A DNA stretch of 27,770 nucleotides from Anaerolineales bacterium (GTDB lineage Bacteria; Chloroflexota; Anaerolineae; Anaerolineales; DRMV01). Where the stretch lies: NCBI GenBank assembly GCA_015484985.1, contig WFUL01000045.1:1-27770 (forward strand), read 5' to 3'. This document shows positions 1 to 6,673 of the stretch, one piece after another; position 1 is the first letter of the stretch; every line of letters begins with the position of its first letter. Position numbers and translations under genes: made by a program. The notes beneath the pieces were generated by a model. It searched no databases, was not told the origin of the DNA, and saw nothing but the letters and a program-made list of their open reading frames with translations.

Positions 1-291
1 CTCGTCCTGGAAGCGCTCGGCCATGCGTTCGGTCAGGGGAAAGACGGTGGACGAGCCCGCGGTGATGATGTTGCCCCCATAATCCGCCGGGTCGACAGGG
101 GGCAAAACGATAACGCCCTCGACCAGGGTCGCGCCGGTCGAGGGCGTGGATGTGGCGGGGGGCGTTTCGGGCATCCCCGGAGTCGCAATGAGTACCGGGG
201 TGGCCACAACCCCGCTGCAACCCGTCAGAAATCCGAGCAAGAGGAATACCGACCGCCAGGGACGAGGCATACGGGAACCATGCAAGGACAT
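1..291 (-). CDS. PstS-like phosphate ABC transporter substrate-binding lipoprotein, N-terminal part
   Basis: The first 97 residues of a gene that runs off the left edge. The start is the ATG at 289-291, preceded on the minus strand by a purine-rich GGAGGAGGAAGG ribosome site. A basic N-terminus and a hydrophobic stretch lead to the lipobox LTGC, so Cys25 would be lipidated and the protein anchored outside the membrane. A Pro/Thr/Ser-rich linker follows (about 26-57), then ITAGSSTVFPLTERMAERF at about 76-94. That sequence matches the first strand and phosphate-loop region of PstS-type proteins, where a GSST-like segment binds the anion. The role in high-affinity phosphate uptake is inferred from this short motif. 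The rest of the domain and the pstCAB genes would lie beyond position 1. A sulfate- or tungstate-type binding protein is less likely. Confidence 0.75.
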   Translation of the reverse strand, partial: MSLHGSRMPRPWRSVFLLLGFLTGCSGVVATPVLIATPGMPETPPATSTPSTGATLVEGVIVLPPVDPADYGGNIITAGSSTVFPLTERMAERFQDE

Positions 292-314
292 GTCCACCTT
301 CCTCCTCCTTTTTT

Positions 315-478
315 TCAAAGCCATCGGACAGGTCCATCTCCAAGCATACCTCTCCTTGTGCGGCTTTCAAAGGGTTTGCATTACCGGCGCATAGTCATAT
401 CTCACAAGATGCACGTCGAAGTTATTCCCCGCATATTCCGCGCGCAGCCCTGAGCGGGTTCAGGACCGAGCACGGAAC
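315..478 (+). repeat. Dispersed intergenic repeat, copy 1 (divergent)
   Basis: Most of the gap 292-604 has no gene. Three blocks match copies elsewhere in the window. The 12-mer TCGGACAGGTCC at 324-335 is identical to 26132-26143, and both are followed by ATCTCC. GCGCATAG...CATATCTC at 388-402 resembles the outer arm of the copy at 26079. CGCGCAGCCCTGAGCGGG then CAGGACCGAG at 440-470 resembles the core arm GCATAGGYCTGACC...GGACCGC. The rest of the gap (479-604) shows no gene or clear terminator. Confidence 0.5.
343..370 (-). promoter_or_regulatory. Candidate sigma-70 promoter of the PstS-like gene
   Basis: On the minus strand there is a TTGAAA (365-370) and a TATGCT (343-348) separated by 16 bases. 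They lie about 50 bases upstream of the start codon at 291. Both hexamers are one or two bases off consensus. The site lies inside sequence that resembles the dispersed repeat family, so the leader may derive from such an element. Confidence 0.4.
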
Positions 479-604
479 TATCCACGGTTGACAAAGACAG
501 ATGACATACCCCCTCCATAGGGTGAGGAACTATGCCGCACAGACGATACGGGTAAGCAACAAGATTGCAGCATCCTTGAGAACGCGGTCGGATTCCCGAC
601 GGAT

Positions 605-1066
605 TCATGGACTCGGCCCCTCTCCTTCCAGGGGAAGTCCGGGTACATGGACTTCGTTCACCCCGAAATCCAGCAAGTGCACCACCTGCCAGCCCCGGGC
701 CACCAGCGCCTGGGCGATGAACCGGCGATGACACCGCCGCCAGTCCCGCTCGGCGCACAGGATGGCCACCGCCTCTTTCCGGGCCAGTTGTTCCAGGGCT
801 TCCAGGCCTTGCCGAAAAGCGGGCGTAGCCATGTACTCGGGATAGGGAGGACGGGTATATCCGCCCAGGGTTTCACCCAACCATACATAATGGATGCCTT
901 CGACCTCCAGACCTACCTTCAGGGCGTCTTGCCGGAACCAGGGCCAGCGCCGGGAGCCGGGGAAGCGCCGCACGTCCACCACCATCTGCACGCCGGCTAC
1001 CCGGAGCAGCACGATGAGGTCCTGCAGGGAACGGTTGGAATGCCCCACCGTGAACACCGTCGGCAT
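605..1066 (-). CDS. DUF488 family protein
   Basis: A 153-residue protein starting MPTVFTVGHSNRSLQDLI. The TVGHSN start, the DVRRFPGSRRWPWF segment at about 38-51 and the ILCAERDWRRCHRRFIAQAL segment near residues 112-131 are typical of DUF488 proteins. Their conserved CAE...CHR cysteine/histidine pattern suggests an enzyme or nucleic-acid-linked function that is not established. The ATG at 1064-1066 was chosen because a GGGAG ribosome site overlaps the upstream folC stop codon and the family motif begins at residue 5. It lies 10 bases behind folC and is probably co-transcribed with it. Confidence 0.85.
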   Translation of the reverse strand: MPTVFTVGHSNRSLQDLIVLLRVAGVQMVVDVRRFPGSRRWPWFRQDALKVGLEVEGIHYVWLGETLGGYTRPPYPEYMATPAFRQGLEALEQLARKEAVAILCAERDWRRCHRRFIAQALVARGWQVVHLLDFGVNEVHVPGLPLEGEGPSP

Positions 1067-1076
1067 CGGCGGCTCC

Positions 1077-2411
1077 CTACGGCCAGGGGTCCCCTTCGGG
1101 CACCGACATATGCCCCAGCGCGGACCAGGCCTCGCGCGCCTCGGCCACCACGAAGAGGGAACCCGTGACCACCAGAGGGTTCCCCTCCTCCAGGGCCTGA
1201 CGAAAAGCCGCGTCAACGGAGGCCGCGGTCCGAACGGGCCACCCCAAGGCTTCCACTTGCGGGGCCAGCTCCTCCACCGGGACCGCGCGCGGGTGCCGGG
1301 AGCGGACGACCCAAAGGGTCGCCACGTCCACATGCGCCTGCAAGGCCTGCAAGAGGGCCCCCGGGTCCTTGCCCCGAGAAAGGCCGAAGACGACGATCCA
1401 GGTCCGGTCGGGGAAGACCTGGGCCAGGGTCCGGGCCAGGGCGCGGCCGGATTCCCGATTGTGGGCGCCGTCCAGCACGACGGGGGGTTCCTCCCGAAGC
1501 ACCTCAAAGCGCCCCGGCCAATGCACCGTGGCCAACCCTTCCTCCAGGGCCGAAGGGGGCACGGACCAACCCTGGGCCCGGAGCACGTCCACGGAGGCGG
1601 CCACCAGCGCGGCGTTCTCGGCCTGATGTTCCCCCAACAGAGCTAGACGATAACGGACCACCGCGCCCTGGTCGTCCCGCAAGCGTATCCGCTGGCCGCG
1701 CGGTGTGACCTCTTCCACGAGGATGGCGGAGGGCTCCACCACGTGCAAAGGCGCGCCCCGGTCCTCGGCCACACGACGCAGCACCTCCATGGCCTCGGGG
1801 TCCTGGGTCACCGTCACCACGGGAACCCCAGGCTTGAAAATGCCCGCCTTCTCGTAGGCGATGTCCCGCAACGTCGGACCCAGCACCTCGGTGTGGTCCA
1901 GGCCCAAGCGGGTGACCAGGGTAAGTTGAGGGCACACCACGTTGGTGGAATCCAGCCGCCCTCCCAACCCCACTTCCACCACCGCCACGTCCACCTGGAA
2001 CTGGGCAAAGACCAGAAAGGCCATGGCCGTGAGCACATCGAACACGGTGAGGTCGGAATCCGCTTCCATAAAGGCCTGAAGGGCGTTCATCCAATGCACG
2101 AAGGTCTCCCGAGAAATCGGCTCCCCCTGTACGCGAATCCGTTCCCGCACGGTGTGCAAATGAGGCGAGGTGTACAACCCGGTGCGATACCCGGCCGCCC
2201 GAAAGACGGCCTCCAGCATGGCCGCGGTGGACCCTTTGCCCTTCGTGCCCGCGATGTGCACGACAGGGAAGGTGTGTTGCGGGTCCCCCAAAGCCGCCAA
2301 CAAACGACGTATCGGAACCAGACGCAAAGCCTCGGGTTGACGGACCCGCTGGACTTCAAAGTTGGCCCGGCTGTAGAGCATGTGCAAGGCCTGACGATAA
2401 CCCTGAATCAT
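1077..2411 (-). CDS. folC: Folylpolyglutamate synthase / dihydrofolate synthase
   Basis: A 444-residue Mur-ligase-like enzyme. It adds glutamate to dihydropteroate and to reduced folates, using ATP. The start ATG at 2409-2411 has GGGAG seven bases upstream. The phosphate-binding loop GTKGKGS sits at about 55-61, and TSPHLHTVRERI, VEVGLGGRLDSTNV, GLDHTEVLG and EKAGIFKPG follow in the usual order. The C-terminal domain has VVLDGAHN, the central ligase signature, and VVFGLSRGKD. Length and motif order are normal for FolC. The gene is divergent from the folK-folP fusion across about 135 bases, and a DUF488 gene follows. Whether it has both synthase activities cannot be told from sequence alone. 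Confidence 0.95.
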   Translation of the reverse strand: MIQGYRQALHMLYSRANFEVQRVRQPEALRLVPIRRLLAALGDPQHTFPVVHIAGTKGKGSTAAMLEAVFRAAGYRTGLYTSPHLHTVRERIRVQGEPISRETFVHWMNALQAFMEADSDLTVFDVLTAMAFLVFAQFQVDVAVVEVGLGGRLDSTNVVCPQLTLVTRLGLDHTEVLGPTLRDIAYEKAGIFKPGVPVVTVTQDPEAMEVLRRVAEDRGAPLHVVEPSAILVEEVTPRGQRIRLRDDQGAVVRYRLALLGEHQAENAALVAASVDVLRAQGWSVPPSALEEGLATVHWPGRFEVLREEPPVVLDGAHNRESGRALARTLAQVFPDRTWIVVFGLSRGKDPGALLQALQAHVDVATLWVVRSRHPRAVPVEELAPQVEALGWPVRTAASVDAAFRQALEEGNPLVVTGSLFVVAEAREAWSALGHMSVPEGDPWP

Positions 2412-2508
2412 CCTTAACTCCCGGGTTTGTTTCCTGAGAGATTGTACTCCCACCTGCACATGGCACGAAATTCCTCCAGGGACATCGTCTGACGTCTCTC
2501 CTTCGGGG

Positions 2509-2514
2509 TATGAT
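2509..2514 (+). promoter_or_regulatory. Possible -10 element for folKP
   Basis: A TATGAT hexamer lies 32 bases upstream of the folKP start codon. No convincing -35 is seen at 17 bases, only weak CTGACG-like sequence around 2489. The assignment rests on position in the divergent folC/folKP gap. Confidence 0.3.
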
Positions 2515-2545
2515 GGGAAGGCAAACCCCACACAGGAGGGAAGCC

Positions 2546-3925
2546 ATGCCTCCACTTCAACGTCGGAAGCATTTCGTCGGCATTGCGCTGGGGAGCAACC
2601 TGCAAGACAGGGATGCCAATCTCCGTCAGGCCCTGGAAGGGTTGCTGGAGTGGGTGGAAATCGAAGCCGTGTCCTCCTTCTACGAGACGGACCCGGTGGG
2701 CTATCTCGACCAACCCCGTTTCCTCAACGCAGTGTGCCTCGGCACCACGGACCTGGAGCCCTCCGACCTACTCCACCGTATGAAGGCGCTCGAAGGCCGA
2801 ATGGGACGCACGCCCGGCCCCCGATGGGGCCCGCGCGTCATTGACCTGGACCTGCTGTTCTACGACGACCTGGTGGTCGAGGGGGAGACCCTCACCCTTC
2901 CGCATCCACATCTCCACGAACGGGCCTTCGTGTTGGTCCCCCTGGCCGAAATCGCGCCTCGATGGGTGCATCCCCGCCTGGGGAAGACCGCGGCCTCCCT
3001 GGCCGCGCGCGTGTTGACCTCGGGGATTCGCCCCTGGGCCCGGGCCCCTATGCGCATCGGACGGCGCTTCTTCTACTGGGGCCGGGAAACCTTCATCATG
3101 GGCATCCTCAACGTCACCCCCGATTCCTTCTCGGGGGATGGGCTTCTCCAACGGGCCGAGTGGATACGTGAGGCGGTGGAGCGGGCCCGTCGTTTTAAGG
3201 AAGAGGGAGCCCACTTCCTGGATGTGGGAGGAGAGAGCACCCGGCCCGGTTCCGAACCGGTCACCGCGGAGGAGGAAATGCGCCGGGTTCTGCCCGTCAT
3301 TGAAGCCCTGGCGGCCGAAGGGCTGGGCCCCATCTCCATCGACACCTACAAGGCCCGGGTGGCCCGGGCGGCGGTAGAGGCCGGTGCTGACCTCATCAAC
3401 GACGTTTGGGCCTTCCGCGCCGACCCCGAAATGGCCGCGGTGGCCGCGGACCTGGGGGTGCCGGTCATCCTCATGGACAACCGGGCGAAGCGCGAAGCCG
3501 TGGTAAAAGACGCGCGCCTGGGCGCCCGGTACGAGGGGGAAGCCGTAGGTGACATGGTGGTCGCCGTGCGCCGTCACCTGCACGAGCGGGCCCAGACCGC
3601 GCAGCGAGCCGGCATTCCTCCGTATCGCATCATCCTCGACCCCGGCATCGGCTTTGGGAAAACCGTGGAGCAAAACCTAGACCTTATCCGCCGCCTGGAC
3701 GAACTGGCGGTATTGGGCTATCCCTTACTGGTCGGCCCCTCCCGCAAGTCCTTCATTGGGTTCACCCTGGAGCTGCCCGTGGAAGAGCGCTTAGAGGGCA
3801 CCGCGGCCGCGGTAGCGGTGAGCATCGTGCGGGGGGCGGACATCCTGCGGGTGCATGACGTCCAGGTCATGTTCCGGTTAGCCCGTATGACGGATGCCCT
3901 GGTCCGCCGGAAACCGGGAGTGTGA
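2546..3925 (+). CDS. folKP: Fused HPPK-DHPS: hydroxymethyl-dihydropterin pyrophosphokinase / dihydropteroate synthase
   Basis: A 459-residue protein with two folate-pathway enzymes in one chain. Residues about 8-160 are FolK, with FVGIALGSNLQDR at the start, ETDPVGYLDQPRFLNAV, and GPRVIDLDLLFYDD carrying the magnesium-binding aspartates. Residues about 170-459 are FolP, with MGILNVTPDSFSGDG, LDVGGESTRPGSEPV, ISIDTYKARVARAA, LINDVWAF, DPGIGFGKTVEQNLDLI, GPSRKSFIG and a final RVHDV. FolK pyrophosphorylates the pterin, and FolP then joins it to p-aminobenzoate. The start ATG at 2546 has AGGAGGG five bases upstream. An in-frame start at 2510 lacks such a site. There is no stop or frame break between the domains. 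The neighbouring divergent folC supplies the next step. Confidence 0.93.
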   Translation: MPPLQRRKHFVGIALGSNLQDRDANLRQALEGLLEWVEIEAVSSFYETDPVGYLDQPRFLNAVCLGTTDLEPSDLLHRMKALEGRMGRTPGPRWGPRVIDLDLLFYDDLVVEGETLTLPHPHLHERAFVLVPLAEIAPRWVHPRLGKTAASLAARVLTSGIRPWARAPMRIGRRFFYWGRETFIMGILNVTPDSFSGDGLLQRAEWIREAVERARRFKEEGAHFLDVGGESTRPGSEPVTAEEEMRRVLPVIEALAAEGLGPISIDTYKARVARAAVEAGADLINDVWAFRADPEMAAVAADLGVPVILMDNRAKREAVVKDARLGARYEGEAVGDMVVAVRRHLHERAQTAQRAGIPPYRIILDPGIGFGKTVEQNLDLIRRLDELAVLGYPLLVGPSRKSFIGFTLELPVEERLEGTAAAVAVSIVRGADILRVHDVQVMFRLARMTDALVRRKPGV

Positions 3926-3964
3926 ACCTCCTCTATCGGCCTGTCGAACAGCCCTATCACCAAG

Positions 3965-4002
3965 GTGTCGTCTGTCACGTGAGGCTCGGTGACAGATGAC
4001 AC
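3965..4002. terminator. Hairpin between folKP and the DUF981 gene
   Basis: GTGTCGTCTGTCAC (3965-3978) faces GTGACAGATGACAC (3989-4002). That is a 14-bp stem with one wobble pair and a 10-base loop. It starts 40 bases after the folKP stop. Only a short run, ATTTCT, follows, so it could be a weak terminator, an mRNA-end hairpin or an operator for the next gene. Confidence 0.45.
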
Positions 4003-4024
4003 TACATTTCTAAGAAAACACAAA

Positions 4025-4030
4025 TACAAT
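4025..4030 (+). promoter_or_regulatory. Possible -10 element of the DUF981 gene
   Basis: TACAAT lies 45 bases upstream of the ATG at 4075. No good -35 is seen, and the 14-bp hairpin ends 22 bases before it. TACAAT or close variants recur upstream of several genes in this window. Confidence 0.35.
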
Positions 4031-4074
4031 AAGAGGTGAAGGTAAGTTTGTACGCTCCCCTGAGGAGGTTTGCC

Positions 4075-4656
4075 ATGTTTGTGGATTATCTCACCCTGGT
4101 CATGCTCAACCTAGTGGCCGGTTTGGGTATCTTGGCCTACTATGTAGCCACGGGTCTGAAGCCCAATAAGGGCATCGCTGCAGGGTTCGGTGTGGTAGGC
4201 TTGCTCAACACCGTACTTGGGCTTCACATGAGCCTCACCTGGCCTTTACCCAGCAGCTACAACATCCTTTTCGGGGAACCCACCACCCTCTTTGGTCTGG
4301 TCTTTCTAGCTGCGGCCATCGCAATCGCTAAGGAGTGGGACCTTTACCCCACGTCCCTCTTTGCCTTCTTCGCTGGCGTGAACAGCCTGGTGGCAGGATA
4401 TGTCATCATAGTCAATGAGCTCACCCGCGAGCCCCTGATGTCCGGACTTGTGTTCATCCTGACGGGTCTGATGGGCGTCCTGGCGCCTTTTGGGCTAAAG
4501 TGGAAGGACAACCGAACCCTTCGTTATCTCGCCCTGGCCCTCATTATCATCGTGCTGCTTTTGTGGCTCTTTACCTGGTACAAGTCCCTTCTAGGGCACG
4601 TCGAGATGTTTAGTGAGTGGGCGCCGGATGCGATTCTGACGCGCCAAGCCAAGTGA
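4075..4656 (+). CDS. DUF981 family integral membrane protein
   Basis: A 193-residue protein that is mostly hydrophobic, with about six membrane segments. It starts MFVDYLTLVMLNLVAGLGIL. The segment LHMSLTWPLPSSYNILFGEP at about 62-81, then LVFLAAAIAIAKEWDL and EPLMSGLVFILTGLMGVLAP, recall the DUF981 family found in thermophiles. The biochemical function is unknown. The ATG at 4075 has GAGGAGG seven bases upstream. A GTG at 4036 in the same frame would add 13 polar residues and is not needed. It is probably a single-gene unit, with a hairpin on each side. Confidence 0.8.
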   Translation: MFVDYLTLVMLNLVAGLGILAYYVATGLKPNKGIAAGFGVVGLLNTVLGLHMSLTWPLPSSYNILFGEPTTLFGLVFLAAAIAIAKEWDLYPTSLFAFFAGVNSLVAGYVIIVNELTREPLMSGLVFILTGLMGVLAPFGLKWKDNRTLRYLALALIIIVLLLWLFTWYKSLLGHVEMFSEWAPDAILTRQAK

Positions 4657-4678
4657 CTACCGACCCCGCCTCATCCAA

Positions 4679-4716
4679 GCGTAGCGCCCACCCCAGACTG
4701 GGAGTGGGCGCTACGC
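4679..4716. terminator. Intrinsic terminator after the DUF981 gene
   Basis: GCGTAGCGCCCAC (4679-4691) and GTGGGCGCTACGC (4704-4716) form a perfect 13-bp stem with a 12-base loop. It is followed by CTTTC on the plus strand. It starts 22 bases after the DUF981 stop and can also serve the convergent gene. Confidence 0.75.
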
Positions 4717-4734
4717 CTTTCATGACCTGCAGAA

Positions 4735-4757
4735 GGCCCCCCTATCATGAGGGGGCC
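4735..4757. terminator. GC hairpin across the stop codon of the PLP enzyme gene
   Basis: GGCCCCC (4735-4741) pairs with GGGGGCC (4751-4757) around a 9-base loop that holds the minus-strand TGA stop at 4745-4747. There is no U-tract. It may protect the 3' end or add to the bidirectional termination between the convergent genes. Confidence 0.45.
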
Positions 4758-6211
4758 GCTTGCACCCGGGCGTTGAAGTCCTCGATGAGCGCGTCCAATT
4801 CAGGCACCAGGTCCTGGATGCGTTTCCAATAGGTGCGGTCATACCACTGGGCTTCCAAATCCCCGGCCTCCTTGTCCTGCTGTTCCACCCAAGTGAAATA
4901 CTTCAGGTTGTGAATGCGCTTCCGCTCAGGGTAACGGAGTTCCAGGACATGGTCCGTGGACAGCCCTTGAAGGTAACGAGCGAAATCCGCTGCGGCATCT
5001 TGGGCGGTATAGGGGCCATATTCTTGACGCATTTCCTCAAGGCGACTCTGGTAGAGTTCCATGGAATCCGTGAGCACGGTCAGGATCACATCTCCTTCGC
5101 CCAGTTCAAAGTATTTGGCGAACTTGATGCTCATGATGAGATTGGCGATGCCGGAGAAGCCCAACAGGTCGAGGCGAGCAACGACTGTTTCGGGCACTCC
5201 CTGCTTCACCAAATAGGCCCGACCTTCGGGCTCGTTGAACAAACGGGCCAGGCGTACCACGGCCTCATCGTCCACGTCAATGATGAGGTCCGTGTTCTTT
5301 ACGTTGTGAATCCAGGGAACGTGTTTATCGCCAATGCCTTCAATCCGGTGCTCGCCGAAGCCGTTTTCCATGAGGGTGGGCACCTGGAGGGCCTCCCCGG
5401 CCGCGATTTTCATCTCGGGGAACAGGGTCTTGAGGTAATCGCCGCTGGCAATGGTGCCGGCCGAACCAGTGGTCAGGCACAGCCCACGGAAGACATCCTC
5501 GGGGCGCATGTGACGGTCTAACACCTCCTCCATGGCCCGCCCGGTGACTGCGAAGTGCCACAGGTAGTTCCCGAAATCGTCGAACTGGTTGAGGATGACC
5601 ACCTCGGGGTCCTGGGCCTGGAGCTCCTTGCACTTGTCGAAAATCTCCTTGACATTGGCCTCCGTACCGGGGGTCTTGATGACTTCATCGGCCATGCCGG
5701 ACAGCCATTGGAAGCGTTCCTGGCTCATCCCCTCCGGCAGGATGGCGATGCTGTGCACCCCCAGCAGGCGGGAATCGAAGGCACCCCCGCGGCAATAATT
5801 TCCGGTGGACGGCCAGGCGGCCTTGTGCCGGGTGGGATCGAACTGTCCGGTGACCAGCCGGGGGACCAGAACTCCGTACGCGGCACCCACCTTGTGGGCT
5901 CCTGTGGGGAACCACTTCCCCACCAGAGCCAGGATACGGGCCGGTACTCCGGTAAGTGAAGATGGGAATTCCAGCACGTTTACCGGACCGAACCCTCCGC
6001 CATGGGACACCGGCTCGTTGTGCCAGGTGATGCGGAAGAGGTTGCGAGGATGCACTTCCCATAACCCAATGTGTCGAAGTTCCTCCTTGATTTCGGAGGG
6101 AATCAAAGTCGGGTTCTGCATCTGAGCAAAAGTGGGCAAGAGGAGGTTGCGCTCTCGCGCCCGTTGTACCGCGTGCTTCAGACCCACGGGATCTACTGTC
6201 AAATCCAACAT
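4745..6211 (-). CDS. PLP-dependent fold-type II enzyme, substrate unknown
   Basis: A 488-residue protein related to the beta family of PLP enzymes (cysteine synthase, threonine synthase, tryptophan synthase beta). GKWFPTGAHKVGAAYG at about 99-114 contains Lys107, the likely Schiff-base lysine, in a GAHK setting like that of TrpB. WPSTGNYCRGGAF follows and resembles the substrate-binding loop. LTTGSAGTIASGDYL in the middle would bind the cofactor phosphate. At nearly 490 residues it is longer than cysteine synthase, with a C-terminal region (after about 400) that I do not recognise. The start ATG at 6209-6211 has AGGAGG upstream, while an earlier in-frame start at 6256 lacks one. A beta-elimination or replacement reaction is likely, but the substrate cannot be named. 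Confidence 0.8.
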   Translation of the reverse strand: MLDLTVDPVGLKHAVQRARERNLLLPTFAQMQNPTLIPSEIKEELRHIGLWEVHPRNLFRITWHNEPVSHGGGFGPVNVLEFPSSLTGVPARILALVGKWFPTGAHKVGAAYGVLVPRLVTGQFDPTRHKAAWPSTGNYCRGGAFDSRLLGVHSIAILPEGMSQERFQWLSGMADEVIKTPGTEANVKEIFDKCKELQAQDPEVVILNQFDDFGNYLWHFAVTGRAMEEVLDRHMRPEDVFRGLCLTTGSAGTIASGDYLKTLFPEMKIAAGEALQVPTLMENGFGEHRIEGIGDKHVPWIHNVKNTDLIIDVDDEAVVRLARLFNEPEGRAYLVKQGVPETVVARLDLLGFSGIANLIMSIKFAKYFELGEGDVILTVLTDSMELYQSRLEEMRQEYGPYTAQDAAADFARYLQGLSTDHVLELRYPERKRIHNLKYFTWVEQQDKEAGDLEAQWYDRTYWKRIQDLVPELDALIEDFNARVQAAPS

Positions 6212-6254
6212 CCATGGCCTCCTGTGGGGACGGGTTTTCTTCACGTGCTTCTCC

Positions 6255-6280
6255 ACGACGCGTCGTTGTCTCCCATTGTA
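6255..6280 (-). promoter_or_regulatory. Candidate promoter and palindromic operator of the PLP enzyme gene
   Basis: On the minus strand a TACAAT -10 hexamer (6275-6280) is followed by a perfect 12-base palindrome ACGACGCGTCGT (6255-6266), placed where transcription should begin. A repressor site is a reasonable guess. No clear -35 is seen. Confidence 0.4.
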
Positions 6281-6321
6281 CCGCGCTCTGCTATCCTCTG
6301 CAGGAACAGGACAGAGGCCCG

Positions 6322-6535
6322 GGCGTTTTTCAAGTTCTCATCATCGACGCTTCGGGTCCCGCTTGTTTGTCCTGGCGGATAAAAGAGGTGTGCGCATAGG
6401 TCTCCGTGACTCCAGGACCGCGAGGAAAAAGAGAGAAAACAAGCAGCAGCGGCGAAAGCGCTGCTGCTTGTTTTCTCTCTTTCTTTTCACTTGCGGTCCC
6501 GTACCTGGCCAGGCTTGCTCCAACCACACGGACAT
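6322..6535 (+). repeat. Dispersed inverted-repeat element, copy 2, with 24-bp hairpin
   Basis: This fills most of the gap between the divergent PLP enzyme and CcdA-like genes. Bases 6322-6424 match the reverse complement of 15049-15151 over the same 103-base length without gaps. I count about 16 mismatches by eye. Its arm reads GCGCATAGGTCTCCGTGAC then AGGACCGCGAG. A perfect 24-bp stem follows, 6428-6451 against 6459-6482, with a 7-base loop. The opposite arm comes next, CTTGCGGTCCCGTACC then TGGCCAGGCTTGC (about 6490-6520). The arms pair in part with each other, so the whole unit could fold into a long hairpin. No open reading frame of interest is seen in it. Confidence 0.75.
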
Positions 6536-6673
6536 GCGTCTTTGCAACAGCCTCTGTTAGAACATGGAAGACGCCTGGTTACCCCCGTCATTTGGCGGGC
6601 GCAACGAGCCAAAAAACAGGGTAGGATTAGAGGGACCCGAACCTTCACAACCCCGGGCGTTGGAGGTGAAAAC

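Noticed and set aside
894..1646. Long plus-strand reading frames opposite folC and DUF488
   Set aside because: They are shadows of GC-rich coding sequence on the minus strand, with no ribosome site and no recognisable domain.
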